From JBASRP01 sp044866075 (GTDB lineage: Bacteria; Actinomycetota; AC-67): a stretch of DNA of 12,877 bases. The stretch lies in contig JBIOTQ010000077.1 in NCBI GenBank assembly GCA_044866075.1, positions 1 to 12,877 of the forward strand. The letters run 5' to 3'. Shown in pieces: positions 6,203 to 11,762 of this stretch. The notes under the pieces were generated by a model, which made no database searches, was not told the origin of the DNA, and saw only the letters and a list, made by a program, of their open reading frames with translations. A program made the translations under genes and the position numbers. The stretch's first letter is position 1. The number at the start of each line of letters is the position of its first letter.

Positions 6203-6992
6203 CGAGGTGCTCCTCGAGTTCCTTGAGGAACAGGTCGATCGACTGGATGTGACACGCATGGTTGCCGGGGAGCTCGAGCAGGCGCGATCGCGGATAGGTA
6301 GCGGCGAGGATCTCTGGAACAGCCTTGAGCCACGGTTCGGTCGCGTCGCCGTAGACGAGCATGACGGGACGATCGAACGCTCGCAGATCGTCGAGTTTTC
6401 GGTCCGGGTACGCGAGCGCCAGGTCGGACGCGAGCGCGTTGCGGTTCTGCACCCACACCGGCCAGGACGGCATGTCGCGGAAATCGACGGGCCCGGCCAT
6501 CCCGGCGGCATCGAGGAACTCGAGTAACTCGTCTTCGGTCACCGGGCGCCCGGCCAGGCGCTTGCTCACTTCGATATCCCAGTGTGGAACCTGGTCGCGG
6601 CGATCGCTCTGGTCCAGGACCCAATACGCGGCCGGTTCAACGAGCGTCAGCGTCCGGACCCGATCCGGGAACTCGGCAGAGAATTCGATCAAGGATCGCC
6701 CCCCTCCCGACCAGCCGACGAAGTCGGCGCGGGCGATGTCCAAGTCGTCGATCGTCGCGCGCAGAGAGTCGCGCTCGGTCCTCCAGTCGTAGCCGGCCGG
6801 CGGCAGCTCTCCGCGAGTGGCGAGCTCGCTGTGGATCGGCTGGACCCGCACGACCCTCCTCGTTTTCGACAGTCTCTCTGCGTGGGGGATCCAGGAGACC
6901 CAACCGGAAAGGATCCCGGGAGCCAGCACGATGGGATCTCCGGCGCCGGTTACCTCATGCTGCAGTACGCGGGGCTGCATCGACGTGGTCAT
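6192..6992 (-). CDS. Alpha/beta hydrolase fold protein
   Basis: 266-aa hydrolase with nucleophile S95 in GWSGGG and likely base H245 in LPGNHACHI. The oxyanion region is APGILSGWVSW rather than the usual HG. The acid position is odd: the expected GxxD reads GDAT (LVYGDATEPWL, 215-218), leaving D216 or E219 as candidates, or an acid elsewhere such as after strand 6. ATG 6992 is supported by GAGGAGG (7004-6998) five bases upstream. The cap region (about 125-200) is longer and Trp-rich (MPSWPVWVQNRN). It converges on the alcohol dehydrogenase, with overlapping 3' ends (stop TGA 6194-6192 inside the end of that gene). It is probably transcribed on its own, since a hairpin at the cysS stop lies upstream. 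Function beyond an esterase/hydrolase fold is unknown. Confidence 0.85.
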   Translation of the reverse strand: MTTSMQPRVLQHEVTGAGDPIVLAPGILSGWVSWIPHAERLSKTRRVVRVQPIHSELATRGELPPAGYDWRTERDSLRATIDDLDIARADFVGWSGGGRSLIEFSAEFPDRVRTLTLVEPAAYWVLDQSDRRDQVPHWDIEVSKRLAGRPVTEDELLEFLDAAGMAGPVDFRDMPSWPVWVQNRNALASDLALAYPDRKLDDLRAFDRPVMLVYGDATEPWLKAVPEILAATYPRSRLLELPGNHACHIQSIDLFLKELEEHLARA

Positions 6993-7100
6993 CGTGTCCT
7001 CCTCGATAGGTCCTCTCGCCGACCGTACGTCCTGGGCATCGGGGTCGCATCGAGAGAATCAACCAGATCCCGGCCGCACTCCGATGGTGCATCCGCACCA
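6993..7100. other. Intergenic interval between cysS and hydrolase
   Basis: 108 bases between two minus-strand genes. It holds the hydrolase Shine-Dalgarno (7004-6998) and most of the hairpin listed separately. TACGGT on the minus strand (7027-7022) is the only passable -10 hexamer I see, without a good -35. No RNA gene or small ORF stands out. Confidence 0.5.
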
Positions 7101-7102
7101 TC
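7083..7102 (-). terminator. cysS: Hairpin overlapping the cysS stop codon
   Basis: GATGGTGC (7083-7090) and GCACCATC (7095-7102) form a perfect 8-bp stem with a four-base loop. On the minus strand the first stem base is the G of the cysS TGA. No U-tract follows, so it could be a U-less terminator or a 3'-end stabilising structure. Termination is inferred. Confidence 0.45.
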
Positions 7103-8504
7103 ACTGCACGAGCCGCGGCTTGGGGCCCGCCGGGGTGTCCTCGACCTCGACGCCGAGCGAGAGCAGCTTGTGCCGGAGCCGGTCGGCCGTCGAGTAGTCC
7201 TTCTTCAGCCGCGCCTTCTCCCGCTGCTCGATGAGATCCTTGGCGGCCTCCGGGATCTCCCGGACGCGGCCCACCTCTCGGTCGAGATCGAGACCGAGGA
7301 CCGCGTCCCACCGGCGGAGCAGCGCGGCCTTGTCCCCGGCTCCAAGGGCGTTCGACGAGATGACCTCCGAAACAAGCGCCATCATCGTCGGCGTGTCCAG
7401 GTCGTCGTTGAGCGCATCGACGAAGCGTTTCTCGTACGGCTCGAGGGCGTCCGGCGATCCGGCGCCTTCGGCGGACCAGGTCGCGATCAGGCGGCGCCAG
7501 CGCGACAGCGTCTTCTCCGCGCCCGACAGCGCGTCGAGCGTGAAGTTCATCTGTGCCCGGTAACGCGACTGCAGGAACAGCAGCCGAACGGCGAGCGGCT
7601 CGTGGTGGCCGCGCGCGGCGAGGTCGCGCAGGTCGTAGAAGTTGCCGGCGCTCTTGGCCATCTTTCGGCCCTCCGACAGCAGGTGCGCACCGTGCACCCA
7701 ATGCCGGATGACGGGATGCCCGACCGCTCCCTCCGACTGCGCGATCTCGTCCTCGTGGTGCGGGAAGACGTTGTCCTCGCCGCCGGAGTGCAGATCGAAT
7801 TCCTCGCCCAGGAGAGCGATCGACATCGCCGAGCATTCGATGTGCCAGCCCGGGAAGCCGTCGCCCCAGGGGGACGGCCACTTCACCTGCCGACCGGGCC
7901 CGGCGGGGCGCCACAGCAAGAAGTCGGCGTGGTGCTTCTTGTTGGGGTCGTCGATCTCTTTGCGGTGGCCGGATTCGAGCTTGTCGAGCGAGTTCCCCGA
8001 CAGCCGCCCATAGCTCGGGAACGACTGCACGTCGTAGTAGACGCCGCCCGCGGCCGGGTAGGCGTGCCCGCGCTCGATGAGCTTGCTGATGATGTCGATC
8101 ATCTGCGGGATGTACGCCGTCGCGCGGGGGTACTCGGCGGCCGGCTTGATGTTGATCGCGGCGACGTCCTTGAGGAACGCGTCCGTGTAGTACTCGGCGA
8201 TCTCTTCCGGCGACTTCCCTTCGAGGCCGGCGCTCACGAGCATCTTGTCCTCGCCGGTGTCGAACTGGTCGTCGGTCATGTGGCCGACGTCGGTGATGTT
8301 CTGGATCTGGCGGACCCCGACGCCTTGGTACTCGAATGCGCGGCGGATCAGGTCGGCCATCAGGAACGTGCGCAGGTTGCCGATGTGCGCGTACCGGTAC
8401 ACGGTCGGGCCGCAGGAGTACATGCGCAGCTCATCGCCGGATTTGGGCGCGACCTCGACGACGCCGCGCGCGAGCGTGTCGTAGAGGGCCACCATGGCGG
8501 TCAT
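7101..8504 (-). CDS. cysS: Cysteinyl-tRNA synthetase
   Basis: 467-aa class I aminoacyl-tRNA synthetase that charges tRNA-Cys; cytosolic and essential. The HIGH signature is HIGN (40-43) in CGPTVYRYAHIGNLR, and KMSKS is KMAKS (281-285). The zinc/cysteine-discrimination ligands align as C31, C224 (GWHIECS), H249 (FPHHEDE) and E253, with the same 25- and 4-residue spacings as E. coli CysRS. The helical anticodon-binding region follows, ending PAGPKPRLVQ. It is CysRS rather than the mycothiol ligase MshC, because the CGPTVY...NITDVGHMTDD and EDEIAQSEGA blocks are CysRS-like and the C-terminal domain is full length. ATG 8504 is preferred over ATG 8495 because GGAG lies six bases before it. The neighbouring TauE-like gene is divergent. 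HIGN instead of HIGH is a known tolerated variant. Confidence 0.96.
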   Translation of the reverse strand: MTAMVALYDTLARGVVEVAPKSGDELRMYSCGPTVYRYAHIGNLRTFLMADLIRRAFEYQGVGVRQIQNITDVGHMTDDQFDTGEDKMLVSAGLEGKSPEEIAEYYTDAFLKDVAAINIKPAAEYPRATAYIPQMIDIISKLIERGHAYPAAGGVYYDVQSFPSYGRLSGNSLDKLESGHRKEIDDPNKKHHADFLLWRPAGPGRQVKWPSPWGDGFPGWHIECSAMSIALLGEEFDLHSGGEDNVFPHHEDEIAQSEGAVGHPVIRHWVHGAHLLSEGRKMAKSAGNFYDLRDLAARGHHEPLAVRLLFLQSRYRAQMNFTLDALSGAEKTLSRWRRLIATWSAEGAGSPDALEPYEKRFVDALNDDLDTPTMMALVSEVISSNALGAGDKAALLRRWDAVLGLDLDREVGRVREIPEAAKDLIEQREKARLKKDYSTADRLRHKLLSLGVEVEDTPAGPKPRLVQ

Positions 8505-8548
8505 TGTAGTCTCCGCCGATATTCCACCGTTACGCCCTTCCTCGCCTC

Positions 8549-8554
8549 TATGCT
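8549..8554 (+). promoter_or_regulatory. Putative -10 box for leaderless TauE-like gene
   Basis: TATGCT lies exactly six bases before GTG 8561, the same spacing as at ispH, with no Shine-Dalgarno between. No recognisable -35 box is seen. It sits in the 56-base divergent interval with cysS. Confidence 0.5.
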
Positions 8555-8560
8555 TGCACC

Positions 8561-8920
8561 GTGGATCTCCTGATCGGCATCGGGATCGGGATCGTCGCCG
8601 GCGTTCTGTCGGGGCTCTTCGGTATCGGAGGCGGGATCCTCATCGTGCCCGCGCTCGTGTTCCTCGGCCTCGCGCAGCGCGAGGCGACTGGGACGTCTCT
8701 GGCCGCTCTCGTCGCGCCCGTCGCGATCCTCGGCGTCATCGAATACGCCCGCAGACACGAGATCCGCGTCTCGTACGCGCTCGGGATCGCGATCGGTCTC
8801 TTCGCCGGCGCGTACTTCGGTGCGCACTGGGCCGGCAAGATCTCCAATGAGTCATTGCAGCGGATGTTCGGCGTGCTGCTCCTCGCAGCGGCGGTCCGCT
8901 TCCTCGTCTTCGCGCGCTAG
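8561..8920 (+). CDS. Half-length TauE/SafE-type membrane transporter
   Basis: 119-aa polytopic membrane protein of the TauE/SafE (DUF81, UPF0721) family, whose members are linked to export of sulfite, sulfoacetate or other organic anions. The family signature GLFGIGGGILIVPAL (18-32) is followed by hydrophobic spans at about 45-62, 70-90 and 102-117. The C-terminal MFGVLLLAAAVRFLVFAR matches the usual end of a repeat unit. Typical proteins have about 250 aa and two such repeats, so this is one repeat only and would need to dimerise. It is intact: clean GTG start, no frameshift or residual second half downstream, and it ends where the next convergent gene ends. Short versions are known in the family. 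It is divergent from cysS; any sulfur link between the two is conjecture. Confidence 0.85.
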   Translation: MDLLIGIGIGIVAGVLSGLFGIGGGILIVPALVFLGLAQREATGTSLAALVAPVAILGVIEYARRHEIRVSYALGIAIGLFAGAYFGAHWAGKISNESLQRMFGVLLLAAAVRFLVFAR

Positions 8921-9135
8921 CGCGTCGGCGGCGGCACGACTTTCGCGGCTACGACGTCCGCGCGGGCCACGCGGCGTAGCTCGCCGGACCGAACGCGGAT
9001 CTCATAGACGGCGTCGTCGCAGCCCTCCAGCACGCCGAGCACATCCGAGAGCGTGGCGCCGTCGACCCGGATACGGACCGTCACACGACTGCCGACGTCC
9101 TCGCAGTCCACCGCGATGCGGTAGCCGAAACGCAC
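8917..9135 (-). CDS. Stand-alone Rv0428c-type N-terminal domain protein
   Basis: 72-aa protein, MRFGYRIAVDCEDVG onward. The segment VGSRVTVRIRVDG...LSDVLGVLEGCDDAVYEIRVRSGELRRVARADVVAAKVVPPP closely recalls the beta-barrel (SH3-like) N-terminal domain of the actinobacterial Rv0428c acetyltransferase family, where the GNAT domain follows the VPP motif. Here a stop follows 'VVPPPTR', so the catalytic part is absent. GTG 9135 lies one base after the stop of the upstream hydrolase (TGA-c-GTG), with GGGGG (9145-9141) as a weak Shine-Dalgarno, implying coupled translation. Its stop TAG shares a CTAG palindrome with the stop of the convergent TauE-like gene. The family match is by memory of the motif pattern; function is unknown. 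Confidence 0.72.
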   Translation of the reverse strand: MRFGYRIAVDCEDVGSRVTVRIRVDGATLSDVLGVLEGCDDAVYEIRVRSGELRRVARADVVAAKVVPPPTR

Positions 9136-9136
9136 G

Positions 9137-9787
9137 TCAGCCCCCGGTGACGAACGCCGCGACGACCTCGCACAGCTCGTCTTCTTGATCAGTGAAGAAG
9201 TGGTCGGCGCCCTCGATCACCCGCACGCTCGCGGGCGGCGGCAGATGTGAAGCGAGTTCCTCGGCGTCCTTCGGACGGCAGACAGGATCGTTATCGCCGC
9301 AGATGATCAGCGCGCGCGCGGTCCAGCCGTCGAGATCGGCCATCGGCGGGAGCTCGAACTGTCCCGTGAAGGCACGCCGCGCCGGGGGAGCGACCCCCGT
9401 GAACGAGCCGACGACACCGTCCTTGGCCACGGCGTTGAGCGCGACCAGCGCGCCGAACGACCAGCCCACGGCGGCGATCGGGCCGTCCTGCGCTTGGCGC
9501 ACGACCTCGAACGCGCCGAAGACGTCGGCGACCTCGCCGACGCCACCCTCGAATGACCCCTCGCTGCGCCCGACGCCGCGGAAGTTGAAACGCAGCGCCG
9601 CCCAGCCCGCATACACGAGCGCACGCTGGAGGGCCGGCACGAGCCGGGAGGACATCGATCCCCCGTACAGCGGATGCGGATGGCATACGACGGCGCCCCC
9701 GGACGCGACGACCCCGTCCGGGACGACAAGGCGACCTTCGAGCTTCAGTCCGTCCGCGCTCGCGAAGGCGATCGTCTCCGTCGGCAT
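9137..9787 (-). CDS. Alpha/beta hydrolase of COG2945 type
   Basis: 216-aa short hydrolase of the dienelactone-hydrolase-like COG2945 group. The diagnostic CHPHPLYGGSM (35-45) supplies the oxyanion region. The triad is S110 in GWSFGA, D167 in ICGDNDPVC and H196 in EGADHFF. FNFRGVGRSEGSF (68-80) is the strand-4 marker of the same group. No cap domain of any size is present. ATG 9787 has AGGAG seven bases before it. TAGGAG also fits imperfectly as a -10 six bases before ATG, so a leaderless start is not excluded. It is the first gene of an operon with the 72-aa protein and is divergent from fdxA. Proteins of this group are mostly uncharacterised esterase-like enzymes, so I assign no substrate. 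Confidence 0.9.
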   Translation of the reverse strand: MPTETIAFASADGLKLEGRLVVPDGVVASGGAVVCHPHPLYGGSMSSRLVPALQRALVYAGWAALRFNFRGVGRSEGSFEGGVGEVADVFGAFEVVRQAQDGPIAAVGWSFGALVALNAVAKDGVVGSFTGVAPPARRAFTGQFELPPMADLDGWTARALIICGDNDPVCRPKDAEELASHLPPPASVRVIEGADHFFTDQEDELCEVVAAFVTGG

Positions 9788-9814
9788 TTCGGGCTCCTAA
9801 CCTCAGAGAACGGT

Positions 9815-9843
9815 TTGACCTGAGCCGGGTAGAATGCTAATCA
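9815..9843 (+). promoter_or_regulatory. fdxA: Promoter of fdxA
   Basis: TTGACC (9815-9820) and TAATCA (9838-9843) are 17 bases apart. An overlapping hexamer TAGAAT (9830-9835) is a better -10 on its own but only nine bases from that -35. The leader of about 30-37 bases carries AAGGGGG (9866-9872), seven bases before GTG 9880. Confidence 0.5.
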
Positions 9844-9879
9844 GGCGTGGTTCCACAAGCCCGATAAGGGGGTTACGCA

Positions 9880-10194
9880 GTGACGTACATCATCGCCGAG
9901 ACGTGCATCGACGTGAAGGACAAGGCGTGCGTCGAGGAGTGTCCGGTCGACTGCATCTACGAGGCGCCGCGGATGCTCTACATCCACCCCGACGAGTGCG
10001 TCGATTGTGGTGCGTGCGAGCCGGTCTGCCCGGTCGAGGCGATCTTCTACGAGGACGACACCCCCGACAACTGGAAAGAATTCATCGCGATCAACAAGGA
10101 CTTCTTCAAGGAGCTCGGTTCGCCCGGCGGCGCCGCCAAGCTTGGTCCCGTCGAGAAGGACGACCCGCGCGTGGAGGCCTGGCAGGTCGGCTGA
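9880..10194 (+). CDS. fdxA: Seven-iron ferredoxin (3Fe-4S/4Fe-4S)
   Basis: 104-aa soluble electron carrier of the FdxA family, typical of Actinomycetota. The start MTYIIAETCIDVKDKACVEE is diagnostic. Cysteines C9, C17 and C50 would bind the [3Fe-4S] cluster, and C21, C40, C43 and C46 the [4Fe-4S] cluster. C25 is the extra cysteine seen at the equivalent place in Azotobacter FdI, whose numbering is shifted by one. The C-terminal extension FYEDDTPDNWKEFIAINKDFFKELG...GPVEKDDPRV is full length. GTG 9880 is fixed by AAGGGGG. Partners are not shown by an operon: the zinc-ribbon gene downstream has its own promoter, about 190 bases away. It could feed IspH or the FrhB-like oxidoreductase at the right end of the window, but both are only plausible users. 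Confidence 0.97.
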   Translation: MTYIIAETCIDVKDKACVEECPVDCIYEAPRMLYIHPDECVDCGACEPVCPVEAIFYEDDTPDNWKEFIAINKDFFKELGSPGGAAKLGPVEKDDPRVEAWQVG

Positions 10195-10322
10195 GAAGCA
10201 AGCGTCGTAGCCCGGAGGCCGGCACATCTCCTGGTGGTTCTAGTTCTCTTACATTCCCGCCCACCCAACGGGCCCGAGCGTCACTCCTGAGACGTCTGTT
10301 CCGATGGATCGCATCTGGTGCG

Positions 10323-10351
10323 TTTCTTTCGAAAGAAAAAGTCGAAACGAC
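10323..10351. promoter_or_regulatory. Two adjacent inverted repeats, possible operator
   Basis: TTTCTTTCGAAAGAAA (10323-10338) is a perfect 16-bp palindrome. GTCG-aaa-CGAC (10341-10351) is a second dyad. Both contain TCGAAA, at 10329-10334 and 10342-10347, 13 bases apart, so a protein could meet the same sequence on nearly the same DNA face. They lie 25-53 bases before the -10 box of the zinc-ribbon gene, where an activator or repressor would sit. I do not recognise a known regulator consensus. Confidence 0.45.
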
Positions 10352-10375
10352 GCTACGCGGCAAGCAGCGGTCCGT

Positions 10376-10381
10376 TACTCT
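10376..10381 (+). promoter_or_regulatory. Putative -10 box for leaderless zinc-ribbon gene
   Basis: TACTCT lies seven bases before ATG 10389. No Shine-Dalgarno is present, only CTGAG. The spacing is the same as or one more than at ispH and the TauE-like gene. No -35 box is clear; the second inverted repeat ends about where it would be. Confidence 0.45.
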
Positions 10382-10388
10382 CGCTGAG

Positions 10389-10961
10389 ATGCGCAAAGAG
10401 ACCTGCTGGAACTGCTCGGTACGGATGACCGAGCCGGTGGCCTTCTGTCCGACCTGCGGCCAGCCGACCCGTCACGCGACCGACGCCGACCGTCTCGACT
10501 TCGACCTGAAGCAGTGGCGTTCCCATGTCGAGCGCTCGGCGACGACGACGAAAGGGAACGGCCGCCCGGCGCACAAGCCCGCGCCGCGGGCCGGGATCGC
10601 GACGGCGATCCGGGACGAACCGTTCGTCGCTCCCGCACCCGTGAAGAAGCAGCGCCGGTTCGCGCTGCCGGCGATCCGCATCCCGAAGATCCGGCTGCCG
10701 CGGCGCGGCGGGCGCGTCGAGCACCGTCAGATCGACCTCGAAACGGACGACCCGTTTGCCTACAACGCGTGCGTCACGTGTGGCGCGACGGACTGGATCC
10801 TGCGCGGCCGGCAGAACGACGACGGCACGTATCCGTACTGGTGCGTGCGGTGCAGCCGCTCGTTCAAGACGACGGTGCGCCTCGCGCAGAGCGCCAAGCC
10901 TTTCGTCGCGGCCGGCGCGGTGGTCGCCGTGCTTATCGCGTTCCTCTACTTGTTGCGCTGA
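10389..10961 (+). CDS. Double zinc-ribbon protein with C-terminal membrane anchor
   Basis: Unrecognised 190-aa protein with a clear architecture. An N-terminal zinc ribbon has C6 and C9 (CWNC) and C20 and C23 (CPTC). A basic, Pro-rich linker (about 55-112, with KKQRR and RIPKIRLPRRGGR) follows. A second ribbon has C128 and C131 (CVTC) and C152 and C155 (CVRC) around a YPYW turn. The end is one hydrophobic helix (172-188, FVAAGAVVAVLIAFLYL) with Arg as last residue. Topology is probably N-in with a short tail, which makes the ribbons cytosolic. The frame stays open through fdxA upstream, but only from MRKETCWNC does the sequence look real, and no Shine-Dalgarno exists. A role in binding nucleic acid or protein at the membrane is possible; no enzyme motif is seen. 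Its 3' end lies three bases from the convergent hydrolase. Confidence 0.8.
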   Translation: MRKETCWNCSVRMTEPVAFCPTCGQPTRHATDADRLDFDLKQWRSHVERSATTTKGNGRPAHKPAPRAGIATAIRDEPFVAPAPVKKQRRFALPAIRIPKIRLPRRGGRVEHRQIDLETDDPFAYNACVTCGATDWILRGRQNDDGTYPYWCVRCSRSFKTTVRLAQSAKPFVAAGAVVAVLIAFLYLLR

Positions 10962-10964
10962 CCC

Positions 10965-11735
10965 TCAGCCGAAGAACGCGGCGATCGCTTCGTTCGCCGC
11001 GTCGGGGAACTCCATCGGCGACATGTGACCGCCTCCCGCGATCGGAGCGAACGTCGCGCCCTTGATCTTGTCGGCCATCGCCTTCGCCCCGTCGACCGGC
11101 ATCAACTGATCAGCGTCGCCGTGGATCACCAGCACCGGCACGGTGATGCCGGCGAGATCGCCGGTCGAGTCCGGACGGTCGCGCATCGCGAGGCAGTCGG
11201 CGGCGATGACGTTCGGCGGCTGCGCCAGGAACATCTCACGCAGGCGCGTCTGCGATCCCTCCGTCGGGTTCGAGCCGAGAAGCTTCGGCGCGAGCGTCTC
11301 GACGAGCGGCTGCATCCCCTGCTCCCGGACGAGCTGCGCGGTCTTCTCGCGACCGGCCTTCGCTTCGTCGCCGTCCGCCTCCGCCTTCGTATCGCAGAGG
11401 ATCAGCGAGCGGACGCGGTCGGGGTGGCGGCGCCACAACGTGAACGCGACGTACCCCCCCATCGACAGACCGCAGATGTCGGCCTGGTCGGCGCCGATCT
11501 CGTCGAGCGTCGCCACGACGTCGTCCGCGAACAGATCCATCGAGAACGTCGGGTCTGGATCGTCGATCGTGGACAGCCCGTGTCCGCGCAGGTCCAGCGC
11601 CACGCACCGGCGTTTCTTCGCAAGGCCCGAGAGCTGGCCGATCCACATCCGGCGGTCGAGCGGGAACCCGTGGATGAACGCGAGGACCGGTCCCGATCCA
11701 CGCTCCTCGTACGCAAGCTGCATCGCTTCAGTCAT
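10965..11735 (-). CDS. Alpha/beta hydrolase (3-oxoadipate enol-lactonase-like)
   Basis: 256-aa hydrolase with all textbook motifs. The oxyanion HG is in FIHGFPLDRRMW (20-31), then LDLRGHGLS (47-55), nucleophile S91 in GLSMGGYVA, acid D209 in VIHGDADQLMP, and base H237 in GGGHMSPMEFP. The overall pattern is nearest to 3-oxoadipate enol-lactonase (PcaD-like) proteins, but no other beta-ketoadipate gene is in view, so only the fold is safe. ATG 11735 has GGAGGG six bases upstream. It starts 27 bases after the stop of the FrhB-like gene on the same strand, so it is probably its operon partner. Of the five hydrolases in the window, this one keeps the most standard catalytic motifs. Confidence 0.9.
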   Translation of the reverse strand: MTEAMQLAYEERGSGPVLAFIHGFPLDRRMWIGQLSGLAKKRRCVALDLRGHGLSTIDDPDPTFSMDLFADDVVATLDEIGADQADICGLSMGGYVAFTLWRRHPDRVRSLILCDTKAEADGDEAKAGREKTAQLVREQGMQPLVETLAPKLLGSNPTEGSQTRLREMFLAQPPNVIAADCLAMRDRPDSTGDLAGITVPVLVIHGDADQLMPVDGAKAMADKIKGATFAPIAGGGHMSPMEFPDAANEAIAAFFG

Positions 11736-11762
11736 CGAATACCCTCCGTTGATCGATCGTCA

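Larger units (their letters stand above)
10195..10388 (+). other. Intergenic region between fdxA and zinc-ribbon gene
   Basis: 194 bases without a supported gene. The left half has only a weak GC hairpin (CCGG-agg-CCGG after the fdxA stop), with no U-tract. The right half is unusually A/T-rich for this window and holds two inverted repeats and a -10 box, listed separately. I looked for a tRNA or small RNA shape and found none convincing. Confidence 0.6.

Noticed and set aside
6211..6229. TCCTC/GAGGA inverted repeat just after the alcohol dehydrogenase stop, as a terminator
   Set aside because: It lies within the coding end of the convergent hydrolase (Leu/Glu codons), is only five base pairs, and has no U-tract. 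It is probably a codon by-product.
5123..6511. 462-aa minus-strand open frame over the alcohol dehydrogenase
   Set aside because: Antisense shadow of a gene with complete zinc-binding and Rossmann motifs. No Shine-Dalgarno or recognisable domain.
6582..8573. 663-aa plus-strand open frame
   Set aside because: It runs antisense to the minus-strand hydrolase and cysS, has Arg- and Val-rich shadow composition, and has no family motif. Long antisense frames are common in G+C-rich coding DNA.
8917..8920. Stops of two convergent genes sharing a CTAG palindrome
   Set aside because: Real and tidy, but a tight convergent stop overlap of this kind is common and needs no special explanation.
9815..9835. 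TTGACC paired with TAGAAT as the fdxA promoter
   Set aside because: The spacing is only nine bases. TAATCA at 9838-9843, 17 bases away, is the better partner for that -35, although TAGAAT may act alone.
10195..10322. Possible tRNA or small RNA after fdxA
   Set aside because: The GGTTCTAGTTC segment looks a little like a T-arm, but no matching acceptor, D-arm or anticodon stem could be built.
9834..10388. Upstream extension of the zinc-ribbon frame through fdxA (375 aa)
   Set aside because: The first 185 residues are the +1-frame shadow of the ferredoxin and low-quality intergenic translation. The CWNC/CPTC ribbon begins right at ATG 10389.
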